Below are positions 24,416 through 30,892 of a DNA stretch of 32,549 bases, piece after piece. The DNA is from a virus: IMG/VR virus record IMGVR_UViG_3300021197_000919, positions 1 through 32,549 of that record; one strand, 5' to 3'. The notes beneath the pieces are model-generated. The model did not search any database and was not told the origin of the DNA. It was given only the letters and a program-made list of their open reading frames with translations. The translations under genes were made by a program, and so were the position numbers. How positions within the stretch are numbered: position 1 is the stretch's first letter; every line of letters begins with the position of its first letter.

Positions 24416-26602
24416 GTGGCAGAAGCAAAAACATACGAGCAGCTCATGGAAATGACGCGGAAAGCTGATGCTGCCGGGGATACAGATGCGGCTCAGAGGT
24501 TTTATACTCGCGCGCAGGCGGTGAAGGACACCAAGCCGGTGCCAGAAGGTCTTGAGGTAATCGCAGAATATGAGGGCGGAGGCCGCGTAACTCGCGACGC
24601 CGACGGCAATCTGTCATACCGTGACAGTGGCTATTCGGTAAGCGGTGACAATGCAAAAGTTAGAGAGATCATGGAGCGCAAGGGCGACGCCGGCGCAGTA
24701 GTAAAGCGCGGTATAGCGCAAGACATTGCAGGTCAAGCGGGCGCGGCGGGACGCGCTGCCAGCTTGATTAAAGGCGTGCCATTTCTTGGATCTTACGCTG
24801 ATGAGCTTATCAGTATGTTTAGCCCCGAGGCTGCTCAGGCGACAAGGATGTCTCAAGAGGCGCAGGAAATTCTAAGCCCAACGCGCACGGCCATTGAGCG
24901 CGGGGCGGTCGGCTTGGCTACGGCGGTGCCAATGGCCTTGGCCGCGCCAGCCATATCGCTTGCGCCGCTCGGAACGTCTATTGGGTCTCGAGTAGTGGCG
25001 GGAGGCTTGGCCGGCGCCGGCGGAGGGGCTCTGGAAGGCGCCATATACGGCGCCGGAGAGGGGCGGACCTTAGAAGAGAGAGGCGCTGCAGCAATGTCCG
25101 GCGGTCAAACCGGCGCGGCTTTCGGCGCAGGTCTTGGTGTTGCCGGACCGGCGTTGGGCGGAATTTTAGGCAGTGTCGCAGGTCGTCAAATCGCAGCCCC
25201 AGCGCAAGAAGTCGCTCGAGAAATAGGCGTTAAGGGCCAAGCGCTGGACCTTCTGAGCAAGGCGGCGCGAATGGACGCTCCAGTGGCGGGTCCAGCGATG
25301 GCACGCGCAGGCCAATACGCGTCACTGGGGCAGATGGGTCCGGCGACCCAGAACCTGCTAGACTTGGCCGCGTCATCCACGAGTGAGGGCGCCGCGATTG
25401 CTAGAGCAAACATTGACGAGGTTGCCGGCGAGGCTGGCGAGCAAATGTCTCGCCTGCTGGACACCTCATTCGGTGGACCGCAGGCTGCACAGCAAGTCGA
25501 GGACGTCTTGATGGAGACAACTGCACCGCTCCGCAAAGAGGTTTACGACAGGGCGTATGCAAATATCATTGACTATTCAGACCCGGCGGCAAGTAAGCTG
25601 GAAGAGTTGATGACCCGCGTAGATCGGCCGATCATAGAGGCCGCAGAAAGAATTATGCGCCGCGAGGGTCAGCCTTCGTCTCAAATATTCGCTGAGTTCG
25701 ACGTGGCTGGAAATGTTGTTGGCTATAACACCTTGCCAGACGTGCGTCAGATCGACTACATCACACGCGCTCTGCATAGCGTCAGCCCGACAGCGGCGCC
25801 AGAGGATAAGAACACGTCCCGCGCGCTGGCCTCGCAGATCCGTAAGGCATTGGACGAGCTGGTCCCTGATTACAAGGCTGCTCGTGGCGTAGCTGGAGAC
25901 GTTATCAGCGTGCGCGACGCGCTGTCTATCGGCTCTGAGGCGTTGACCAGCAAGATGACGCGTTATGACGTCAAAAAAGCGTTGAGCGGCATGACGGAGC
26001 CAGAGCTGAACGCGGTGAGACAGGGCGTGCGCAGCTACATAGACGAGATCATGGCGAATGCGAAGGCGTCTCTAACAGATCCAAATCAAGATGCGCGTGA
26101 AATGGTGCGCCCGCTGAAGGACATGATGTCCCGTGCGGGGCGTGAGAAACTTGAAACGATACTTGGAGATCAGTCAAAAGAGTTCCTGCGCCAGATGGAT
26201 GAGATCTATTCTGTGGTCTCGATGCGGGCCGGAGTTGCTCAAAACTCTAAGACCGCAATTCGCCGTATGGCTCAGGACGCGGCGGAGGATGTAATCCAGC
26301 CAACTCTTGGCCAGTTGGCTGGGGAGCGCGGTGTGGTCGCAGGTTCGCTAGAAGCGCTGCGGCGTCAAGCGACCCAGACGCCATCTAAGCAAGAGGCGTT
26401 CCAAGCGCTAATGGGTGAGATCGCGCAGCCTCTGACACGCCAGAAAGACCTGACAACGCTCTTGCGTGAGATGTCTGGCTTGCAGCAAGCGGCCCCGCAA
26501 CTTGAGCGAGGCCGTCGAGCATATGAGACCGGAAAAGCGGCCGGCACGTTTGGCGCAGTCACGCTGACACCAGCAATGCAGACCCTCTTGGGCCAGCGAT
26601 AA
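24416..26602 (+). CDS. Large internal virion (ejection) protein
   Basis: A 728-residue protein beginning with GTG at 24416, four bases after the previous stop, with ACGGGGG upstream. Residues 1-90 are charged. A region of Gly/Ala-rich hydrophobic segments follows (about 100-260, for example LATAVPMALAAPAISLAPLG and a GALEGAIYGAGEG stretch) that could insert into membranes. The rest is long charged helices. The layout fits the largest ejection protein of a podovirus, forming part of the trans-envelope channel. No peptidoglycan hydrolase motif is seen here; the SLT enzyme is encoded at 8935. Its stop lies three bases from the stop of the opposite gene. Confidence 0.75.
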   Translation: MAEAKTYEQLMEMTRKADAAGDTDAAQRFYTRAQAVKDTKPVPEGLEVIAEYEGGGRVTRDADGNLSYRDSGYSVSGDNAKVREIMERKGDAGAVVKRGIAQDIAGQAGAAGRAASLIKGVPFLGSYADELISMFSPEAAQATRMSQEAQEILSPTRTAIERGAVGLATAVPMALAAPAISLAPLGTSIGSRVVAGGLAGAGGGALEGAIYGAGEGRTLEERGAAAMSGGQTGAAFGAGLGVAGPALGGILGSVAGRQIAAPAQEVAREIGVKGQALDLLSKAARMDAPVAGPAMARAGQYASLGQMGPATQNLLDLAASSTSEGAAIARANIDEVAGEAGEQMSRLLDTSFGGPQAAQQVEDVLMETTAPLRKEVYDRAYANIIDYSDPAASKLEELMTRVDRPIIEAAERIMRREGQPSSQIFAEFDVAGNVVGYNTLPDVRQIDYITRALHSVSPTAAPEDKNTSRALASQIRKALDELVPDYKAARGVAGDVISVRDALSIGSEALTSKMTRYDVKKALSGMTEPELNAVRQGVRSYIDEIMANAKASLTDPNQDAREMVRPLKDMMSRAGREKLETILGDQSKEFLRQMDEIYSVVSMRAGVAQNSKTAIRRMAQDAAEDVIQPTLGQLAGERGVVAGSLEALRRQATQTPSKQEAFQALMGEIAQPLTRQKDLTTLLREMSGLQQAAPQLERGRRAYETGKAAGTFGAVTLTPAMQTLLGQR

Positions 26603-26605
26603 ACG

Positions 26606-26806
26606 CTACTTCTTGGCAGCTTTTTTAGGCGCAGTCTTAGCGGGCTGCGCCTTCAGTGTGTCCGCCGCCAGCTGGTGCAGCTGAGCCGACTGCTCCTGTA
26701 TGATCGTGGCCGCCTGTTCGCAGAATTTGAACAGCGCCATGATGTTTGTCACGCGGTGCGGATTGTTGAGATTGCGCACCAGTTCTTTCGTTTGATCGTC
26801 GAGCAT
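26606..26806 (-). CDS. Small helical protein with Lys/Ala-Pro histone-like tail
   Basis: A 66-residue protein if it starts at 26806, where GGAGG stands six bases before the ATG. Two upstream in-frame ATGs lack such a site. The body is helical (TNIMALFKFCEQAATIIQ) and the last 15 residues are rich in Lys, Ala and Pro (QPAKTAPKKAAKK), like tails of bacterial histone H1-type proteins. A nucleic-acid contact is plausible. It is a lone minus-strand gene, convergent with the ejection gene and divergent from the small-gene cluster. Confidence 0.7.
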   Translation of the reverse strand: MLDDQTKELVRNLNNPHRVTNIMALFKFCEQAATIIQEQSAQLHQLAADTLKAQPAKTAPKKAAKK

Positions 26807-26872
26807 GTGATCCTCCATGAATGTCACCCTGGCACCCTATAACATTTTTTTCGCTTTGTGAACATTTTGTGC

Positions 26873-26901
26873 TTGCAAGGGTGTGCTGTTACCCTTATGT
26901 T
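26873..26901 (+). promoter_or_regulatory. Promoter of small-gene cluster
   Basis: TTGCAA (26873-26878), 17 bases, TATGTT (26896-26901) form a sigma70-like promoter. The geometry and the following TATAGACAGA plus leader repeat those of the minus-island promoter at 7987-8015. The TGTTAACA palindrome overlaps the -10 box. TTGCAA is itself palindromic, so it may also serve the divergent gene at 26806. Confidence 0.6.
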
Positions 26902-26905
26902 AACA
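26898..26905. promoter_or_regulatory. TGTTAACA palindrome over -10 box
   Basis: One of four identical intergenic palindromes. It overlaps the -10 region of the small-gene promoter, the usual place for a repressor operator. Confidence 0.45.
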
Positions 26906-26933
26906 ATATAGACAGAAACAAGGGAACACGGAC

Positions 26934-27140
26934 ATGATTTTAAAGATGACAGCAATTCCGTTTGAAGGCGCAAACATCATTGTTGATTTTGGTGACGACT
27001 GCTACGCAGTCCAGCACTCAAACGGTAACGTCGGCATTTACGCAAAAGATGAAGATGAATTGTTGCGCATTAGCGACCGATTGATCCGCAACCCCAACAA
27101 GTCTGGCGAACAAATCGCAAAAGAAATGTGGGGCGCCTAA
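26934..27140 (+). CDS. Small protein of unknown function
   Basis: A 68-residue acidic protein with alternating strands (NIIVDFGDDCYAVQHSNGNV) and an amphipathic helix at the end. It is first after the promoter at 26873, and AAGGGAAC lies upstream of the ATG. A hairpin follows its stop. No family is recognised; small genes at this kind of position often act on host processes, but nothing here shows that directly. Confidence 0.72.
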   Translation: MILKMTAIPFEGANIIVDFGDDCYAVQHSNGNVGIYAKDEDELLRISDRLIRNPNKSGEQIAKEMWGA

Positions 27141-27147
27141 TCAAACC

Positions 27148-27163
27148 GGGGGCTACGGCCCCC
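27148..27163 (+). other. GGGGGC/GCCCCC hairpin between small genes
   Basis: A six-base GC stem closed by the TACG loop lies eight bases after the stop at 27140 and 20 bases before the next start. There is no T-run, so it is probably a stabiliser or weak terminator between first and second gene. Confidence 0.5.
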
Positions 27164-27183
27164 ACTCACCGGGAGAAACGGAC

Positions 27184-27456
27184 ATGACACTCACATATAA
27201 CAAAAACGGATTTGACATCAAAGCGACCGTAACTGGCACAGGTTATGACGCGGTTGCTGATGTAATGTATAAGCCATACGGCGAAGCCGAATATCTTGAG
27301 ATCGGTCAGATCTACAAGACCACAACAATGGCCTGCGGCACAACGCGCGACGCAGCGACTTGGCATCACGTCAAGGCCTCCAGCCCCATGTATAAAAAAA
27401 CTTGGTATGAGGCCGCCGCAGATCTTTACTGCGCCTTCCGCAAGGAGGCAGCGTAA
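27184..27456 (+). CDS. Small protein of unknown function
   Basis: A 90-residue protein with a beta-rich first half (KNGFDIKATVTGTGYDAVAD) and a helical second half containing two Cys and several Trp/Tyr (TWYEAAADLYCAF). CACCGGGAG lies before the ATG. Its stop overlaps the next start (TAATG). No family is recognised. Confidence 0.72.
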   Translation: MTLTYNKNGFDIKATVTGTGYDAVADVMYKPYGEAEYLEIGQIYKTTTMACGTTRDAATWHHVKASSPMYKKTWYEAAADLYCAFRKEAA

Positions 27457-27602
27457 TGCCAACTGCGCAAGACTGGGCGATCCTCGCCATCTGGACGTCG
27501 CTCTGCGGGCTGTTGATCGCCTGCACAGTAACCGCTAATATTTCAGACGAAACAATGCGCCCGAAGGCGCGTCCAACACACTGGGAGACCACACATGGCT
27601 AA
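27456..27602 (+). CDS. Small single-pass membrane protein
   Basis: A 48-residue protein with one hydrophobic segment (about residues 7-26, WAILAIWTSLCGLLIACTVT) and a short hydrophilic basic tail, so an N-out or N-in single-pass inner-membrane topology is likely. AAGGAGG stands well placed before the ATG. It starts within the previous stop (TAATG) and runs eight bases into the next gene, filling the gap exactly. Function is unknown. Confidence 0.68.
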   Translation: MPTAQDWAILAIWTSLCGLLIACTVTANISDETMRPKARPTHWETTHG

Positions 27603-27888
27603 AGCATACTCACGCTCCGACATCCTCGACATGGCGAGCGAATGTATCACGAAAGATCGCGCCGCGACGCACGGCGACATGGAGGAAAACTTCTCGACGA
27701 TTGCGGCGTACTGGAGCATCCACTTGGGGATCGAAATAACCGCCGCAGATTGCGCAATTATGTGCGCACAGATAAAGCTGGCTCGCCTCAAGTCTAACGC
27801 CGCCCACGCCGACAACTGGGTGGATCTGGTCGGATACGCCGCCTGCGGCGGTGAGCTGGCCGCTGAGCGCCCGGAGGGTTCGACATGA
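27595..27888 (+). CDS. DUF6378-type phage protein
   Basis: A 97-residue protein. The patterns CITKDRAATHGDMEENFSTI, then ALK/ARLK helices ending in HADNWVDLVGYAACGGE, match a small phage family of unknown function that I recall as DUF6378. The conserved His, Asp and Glu positions and helical layout recall MazG-like nucleotide pyrophosphohydrolases, so nucleotide binding is possible but unproven. GGGAG precedes the ATG; ATGA overlap with the next gene. Confidence 0.75.
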   Translation: MAKAYSRSDILDMASECITKDRAATHGDMEENFSTIAAYWSIHLGIEITAADCAIMCAQIKLARLKSNAAHADNWVDLVGYAACGGELAAERPEGST

Positions 27889-28097
27889 GCGAAGCATGGG
27901 CAGTCACCCTGCCGAGGCTGGTAGCGTGTCCTGAGTGCCACGGTGAGGGCACCATAGAGGAGGGGTACGCATACCCTCACAACGCCGGCCGCGACATCGG
28001 CGAAATCATCATGGAGACCGTGTCATGCCCCGAGTGCGGCGGAATGGGAGAGATCCCGCCACCCGAGGAAGAAGAGGAAGAGGAGGAAGACGAATGA
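27885..28097 (+). CDS. DnaJ-type zinc-ribbon small protein
   Basis: A 70-residue protein with two cysteine pairs, CPECHGEG (residues 15-22) and CPECGGMG (about 48-55), as in one zinc site of the DnaJ cysteine-rich domain, followed by an almost pure Glu/Asp tail. It should bind one zinc ion and may act as an adaptor binding a protein or nucleic acid. It overlaps both neighbours by four bases (ATGA), so it is probably made together with the DNA-binding protein downstream. Confidence 0.78.
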   Translation: MSEAWAVTLPRLVACPECHGEGTIEEGYAYPHNAGRDIGEIIMETVSCPECGGMGEIPPPEEEEEEEEDE

Positions 28098-28861
28098 AGT
28101 ATGACCCGGAGGCGCTCACGCGTCACGTTCTTGACTGCGCACAGCAGGGAATGTCTCAGGCGGACGTCGCAGACTTGCTGCGAGTATCCCGCTCAACGAT
28201 CCACCGCATCTGCACCACTGCAAACATAAAACTTGAAAGGAAGCCCCGTGAATACGGACCAAACTCAAATCATTATAAGCCGTCTGGAGCGGATCAACAG
28301 CATAATGCTGACGGAGGCGAAGACGGCGATGCGGCCAAACTTGAAGCAGCGGCTGGAAGAGCAGCAGGCATTGTTAGACGCACTAAGGCGCGCGACCAAC
28401 GTGACGCCGCAGAGCGCCTGAAGGCTAAGCTGGAGGGCGTCACAGATAAGCACGAGCGGTACGAGATAACATACGCCCACTGCATCTGGGAATATGAGCA
28501 AATGCAGTACCGGAACGGCAAACGTGACCCTCTGCCGTCCGGCCCGCGTAGGCCGCTGACAACCTCTCCGTCCATGCTGGTGGCCGCTGAGAAGATGAAG
28601 CAGCACAGCATCGAGCAAGGCAACCGCCTGTTCTCATTGATACCGTATGACCAACGTGTGACGGCCTCACAGGCGGCGGAGTTGCTGGGCGAGAGCGTGC
28701 CGCGCACGTCAAGTTACCTCAAGAAGATGTGGGAAGCGGATAAGATCTACCGCGTGCGCGACCTGGTCGAAGTGGAGGGCTGCACAAAGCGTCAGTGGCG
28801 CTGGGTGTTTAGCAAGCAGCCAATCAAGGCGCTGAATAACTTTTTTGAGGATGACGAGTGA
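28094..28861 (+). CDS. DNA-binding protein with two helix-turn-helix domains
   Basis: A 255-residue protein. An N-terminal HTH (about residues 18-45, MSQADVADLLRVSRSTIHRI) resembles the homeodomain-like domains of resolvases and transposases. A C-terminal winged-helix-like part (about 190-240, VTASQAAELLGESVPRTSSY) is followed by an acidic end. The linker (about 52-110) is Ala/Gly/Arg-rich, and its third-position bases are not G+C-biased as they are in the rest of the gene. A second frame there looks protein-coding (see 28248-28421). Likely a phage regulator or replication factor, and a candidate to bind TGTTAACA or the GTGTGG repeats, although nothing links them directly. The ATG at 28094 overlaps the previous stop. 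Confidence 0.78.
   Translation: MKYDPEALTRHVLDCAQQGMSQADVADLLRVSRSTIHRICTTANIKLERKPREYGPNSNHYKPSGADQQHNADGGEDGDAAKLEAAAGRAAGIVRRTKARDQRDAAERLKAKLEGVTDKHERYEITYAHCIWEYEQMQYRNGKRDPLPSGPRRPLTTSPSMLVAAEKMKQHSIEQGNRLFSLIPYDQRVTASQAAELLGESVPRTSSYLKKMWEADKIYRVRDLVEVEGCTKRQWRWVFSKQPIKALNNFFEDDE
28248..28421 (+). CDS. Nested overlapping gene candidate inside the HTH gene
   Basis: A frame shifted relative to the HTH gene starts with GTG at 28248 after AAAGGAAG and encodes 57 residues. It reads as a helical, Leu/Arg/Glu-rich coiled-coil-like protein (QIIISRLERINSIMLTEAK, then RLEEQQALLDALRR). Over about 52 codons I counted roughly three quarters G or C at third positions in this frame, against about two fifths in the HTH frame. 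That is the reverse of what a mere shadow frame should show. It could be an independent gene expressed from within the larger one. No homologue is recognised. Confidence 0.5.
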   Translation: MNTDQTQIIISRLERINSIMLTEAKTAMRPNLKQRLEEQQALLDALRRATNVTPQSA

Positions 28862-28971
28862 TGGGCGAGAAGGAACTGGAGCGCATGATAAACGCAGCAG
28901 GATTTATTGGGGCAGTCATTGGCTTTTTTAGCGGCGCTGTCCTGATGGCTCTGGCTTTTATTATATTCTAG
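28861..28971 (+). CDS. Very small single-pass membrane protein
   Basis: A 36-residue protein. A charged N-terminus (MGEKELERM) is followed by one hydrophobic segment to the end (about residues 13-36, GFIGAVIGFFSGAVLMALAF). Small Gly-x-x-x-Gly-like spacing suggests helix packing, as in oligomerising membrane peptides. It starts in the stop of the HTH gene (TGATG) with GAGG upstream, so it is coupled to it. It could be a membrane effector or a minor holin-like protein. It is the last plus-strand gene before the lysis operon. Confidence 0.6.
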   Translation: MGEKELERMINAAGFIGAVIGFFSGAVLMALAFIIF

Positions 28972-28978
28972 TAATCGT

Positions 28979-29050
28979 GCGGGTGGTAGTGTGAATGATT
29001 GGCGCATTCGATAGCACGTTAACCAACAAACAATATGTTGAACCACCCGC
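28979..29050. other. Long stem-loop between convergent operons
   Basis: GCGGGTGGT (28979-28987) pairs perfectly with ACCACCCGC (29042-29050) around a 54-base loop that contains a smaller GAATG/CATTC hairpin and a GTTAAC. It lies between the plus-strand stop at 28971 and the minus-strand stop at 29090, so a bidirectional terminator or structured RNA is possible. It lacks the T-arm and anticodon-arm pattern of a tRNA. Confidence 0.4.
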
Positions 29051-29089
29051 TCAAACTTTCTACGCAAGCCCACACACGGGCGCCAGAGA

Positions 29090-29473
29090 TTATTTAAAGC
29101 TGTCCAAAGTTTTTTGCATCGACTGGCTTTCGCTCATAAATTCTGCCTCAGAAACATATGTTGTCGTCTTGATTATCTCGTCTCCCCGGCGGAAAACAAC
29201 AGCATCCAGATCCACCGCGACAAAGGCGTAAACGTCCGACCTTGGGCCGCTCCTCTTAGTTGTGTGGAATTTGTACCTTTGTTCTATCCCATGTGTTTTG
29301 CTGGCGCTTTTCACCTGCAACGTGAGCGTGCGTGTATCCGTCTGGATGTATGCGTCGTGGTCTCTGATCTGGCAGAGTGTGCAGAGATAGCCAGCAAGCG
29401 AAAGGCGGGCGAGCGCTAAGTGCTCACCCGCCCTTCCAACTGCCGCGCTGGCCTTCTGATCTTGGACCCGCAC
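29090..29473 (-). CDS. PD-(D/E)XK nuclease-like protein
   Basis: A 127-residue protein with the minimal restriction-endonuclease-like core. An N-terminal helix with Glu17 (GRAGEHLALARLSLAGY) is followed by Asp in the strand RDHDAYI and then LTLQVKSAS, giving the order E...D...(Q)xK. This pattern occurs in Holliday-junction resolvase-like and group I intron-type nucleases (PDDEXK_5-like). The likely role is DNA cutting in recombination or host DNA breakdown. It starts with GTG and has only a weak upstream site; the repeat TTAGCTAAAC lies just ahead. It is last in the minus-strand operon. Confidence 0.72.
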   Translation of the reverse strand: MRVQDQKASAAVGRAGEHLALARLSLAGYLCTLCQIRDHDAYIQTDTRTLTLQVKSASKTHGIEQRYKFHTTKRSGPRSDVYAFVAVDLDAVVFRRGDEIIKTTTYVSEAEFMSESQSMQKTLDSFK

Positions 29474-29497
29474 TTAGCTAAACAACCTTAGCTAAAC
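29474..29497. repeat. Paired direct repeat TTAGCTAAAC
   Basis: Two exact copies of TTAGCTAAAC (29474-29483 and 29488-29497) are separated by four bases, so they recur every 14 bp. They fill the gap between the endolysin stop and the nuclease start. TAGCTA is itself palindromic. A small regulator or translational element is possible. Confidence 0.45.
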
Positions 29498-30123
29498 TAG
29501 GTCAACAGCCAGGTGTGGATTTTGCGCGTCTGGTTGATGCGATCATCCAGGCCGTGATAGCCGCCGTTCACCCTGCGCGTTATGCGCTTGATAACATCAT
29601 CGCCAACACCGTCGTCCGCAATGGCAAATAGGCCGTTCTTCTGGAAGAACCATAAGGCCGTTTCAAACGCATACTCGTCAGCCAGTTTCGACGGGTACTC
29701 AAGAACCTCCGGCAAATTCATGTCTGACGCAAATGCCTTGACGTTTGACTTGCCGGTCAGCTGCAAAAAGCCCTTTCCAGAAAACGCAAAGCCGTCGCCA
29801 CTTGCCTCGTCGCCATTGCCCATGCGGCTGGAGTAGACCTTGTTTGCCAGCCCCTGCGGGTTCTTAGCATACGGCTCCGCGCTCTCAACGGTTGGGAAGC
29901 GCGACGGCCAGACGGCTTGAATGCGCTCAGGGGTTGAGTAGTATAGCCCCTCCGTTGTGCGCTTAAAGCCGCCGCTCTCGTGATGCGACTGGCCAAGCAA
30001 GTGAGCGCCGCGGTCAGGCGACAGGTCGTAATGCTTGGCGATTGCTCTGGCCGTATTTGGGCCAAACGCGCCATCGGCTGAAACTCCAATTTTTGCTTGG
30101 AGCAACTTCATTGCTTCACTCAT
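29497..30123 (-). CDS. GH19-type endolysin with N-terminal peptidoglycan-binding segment
   Basis: A 208-residue protein. Residues 1-32 look like a shortened peptidoglycan-binding repeat (LLQAKIGVSADGAFGPNTARAI). The rest is a chitinase-like glycoside hydrolase of family 19. Glu49 lies in HHESGGF and Glu58 in TTEGLYYS, the two catalytic acids of the family. Further family marks are RIQAVWPSRFP and FSGKGFLQLTGKSN. It hydrolyses the peptidoglycan glycan strand and ends the infection. There is no signal peptide, so a holin is needed; a holin-like gene lies upstream at 30892. ATGA overlap with the basic protein gene before it. Confidence 0.9.
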   Translation of the reverse strand: MSEAMKLLQAKIGVSADGAFGPNTARAIAKHYDLSPDRGAHLLGQSHHESGGFKRTTEGLYYSTPERIQAVWPSRFPTVESAEPYAKNPQGLANKVYSSRMGNGDEASGDGFAFSGKGFLQLTGKSNVKAFASDMNLPEVLEYPSKLADEYAFETALWFFQKNGLFAIADDGVGDDVIKRITRRVNGGYHGLDDRINQTRKIHTWLLT

Positions 30124-30317
30124 TTTTTAGCCTTTTTCTTAGCTGGCTTCTTAGCCGTCTTGGCAGCCTTTTTAAATGCAGCGGCCGTCGGCGCTCCTTT
30201 GGAGCCGGGCTTGCGCATTTTCTCACCGCTTCCGGCTTTAATGCGCGCTTGCTTATTGCGAATGCGGTCCCATAAGCCGGTTTTACTTTTGCTAGAAGAC
30301 TTCGATTTCCCTGACAT
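30120..30317 (-). CDS. Very basic small protein
   Basis: A 65-residue protein consisting mainly of Lys, Ala, Ser and Arg, with a conserved-looking core (TGLWDRIRNKQARIKAGSGE, then KMRKPGSKGAPTA) that I recall from other phage small proteins near endolysins. The tail is Lys/Ala repeats. It probably binds nucleic acid or acidic polymers. AAGGAG precedes the ATG and its stop overlaps the endolysin start. Confidence 0.75.
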   Translation of the reverse strand: MSGKSKSSSKSKTGLWDRIRNKQARIKAGSGEKMRKPGSKGAPTAAAFKKAAKTAKKPAKKKAKK

Positions 30318-30328
30318 CTTAGCACTCC

Positions 30329-30445
30329 TTACGCCATTTTAATTTTAACGCCCATCTTCTTGCACGAGCCTGCGGCACGGCAGGCGGATTTTGTCTTGCA
30401 GGATGGGCACGGCTTGAAGCCAGATGATTTTTTACCGTATTTCAT
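30329..30445 (-). CDS. Small cysteine-rich zinc-binding protein
   Basis: A 38-residue protein with four Cys in CPSCKTKSACRAAGSC plus many Lys, which suggests one zinc site and nucleic-acid binding. AAAGGT lies before the ATG; longer in-frame starts run into the upstream gene. It sits 11 bases before the start of the basic protein gene and one base after the DUF6321-type gene. Confidence 0.7.
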   Translation of the reverse strand: MKYGKKSSGFKPCPSCKTKSACRAAGSCKKMGVKIKMA

Positions 30446-30446
30446 G

Positions 30447-30707
30447 TTATGACCTTTTCGATTTGGTGCCGGCACATTTCCAGCGCTTGCGTGATAGATT
30501 GAGCGGGCTGTTAGGATCTTTCGCCGCCTTCGGAAACTTCTTCTTCTGCGCCGCGGATCGTGCGCAATACGCATCGCCCTTGGATGTTCCGGGCTTGACC
30601 CGTGGGCCACCGCCCTTCGCCTTACCCGCTTGACCGTAGCTGACCTTCTTGCCGGACGCCGTGACTTTAACGCGGGCTTTGCCCTTCGCCGGTGTAGATT
30701 TGCTCAT
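30447..30707 (-). CDS. DUF6321-type small basic phage protein
   Basis: An 86-residue protein with the pattern KVSYGQAGKAKGGGPRVKPG, GDAYCARSA and PNSPLNLSRKRWKCAG, which I recognise as the DUF6321-type family from phages. The function is unknown. The Lys/Arg-rich N-terminus and two Cys suggest nucleic-acid or metal binding. GGAGAAGG precedes the ATG. Together with the two genes after it, it forms a trio of small basic proteins beside the endolysin. Confidence 0.78.
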   Translation of the reverse strand: MSKSTPAKGKARVKVTASGKKVSYGQAGKAKGGGPRVKPGTSKGDAYCARSAAQKKKFPKAAKDPNSPLNLSRKRWKCAGTKSKRS

Positions 30708-30892
30708 GCGCCTTCTCCTAACTTGAAGCAATACGGCTTGACCAAAAAGCCCTTGTCAGCCAACTCCATCGCAAAGTTCATTACGTCGGCTTGGCACTCA
30801 GCTTCGCTATACCATAAATTATTTGAGTTTGCGATCACCGTGCAAGACTTGGAGTTTAGTGTCTGACATATCAGGATGACCGCGAGAAACAT
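30704..30892 (-). CDS. Small secreted protein with SExEC...CFKxG motif
   Basis: A 62-residue protein. Residues 1-9 are hydrophobic and resemble a short signal sequence (MFLAVILIC), followed by a polar region. The motif YSEAEC, 21 residues, then CFKLG is shared with the small protein encoded at 31529-31693 (GSEKEC, 19 residues, CFKIG). The two cysteines may form a disulfide in the periplasm. A lysis-related or envelope role is likely from position. Start and stop overlap neighbours (TAATG and ATGA). Confidence 0.65.
   Translation of the reverse strand: MFLAVILICQTLNSKSCTVIANSNNLWYSEAECQADVMNFAMELADKGFLVKPYCFKLGEGA

Noticed and set aside
28979-29050. tRNA-like length and closing stem
   Set aside because: The stem is nine bases, no T-arm with TTC precedes the 3' strand, and no anticodon arm can be drawn.
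28995-29231. Plus-strand frame of 78 codons
   Set aside because: It runs antisense over the 3' end of the PD-(D/E)XK gene and has no supporting start signal.
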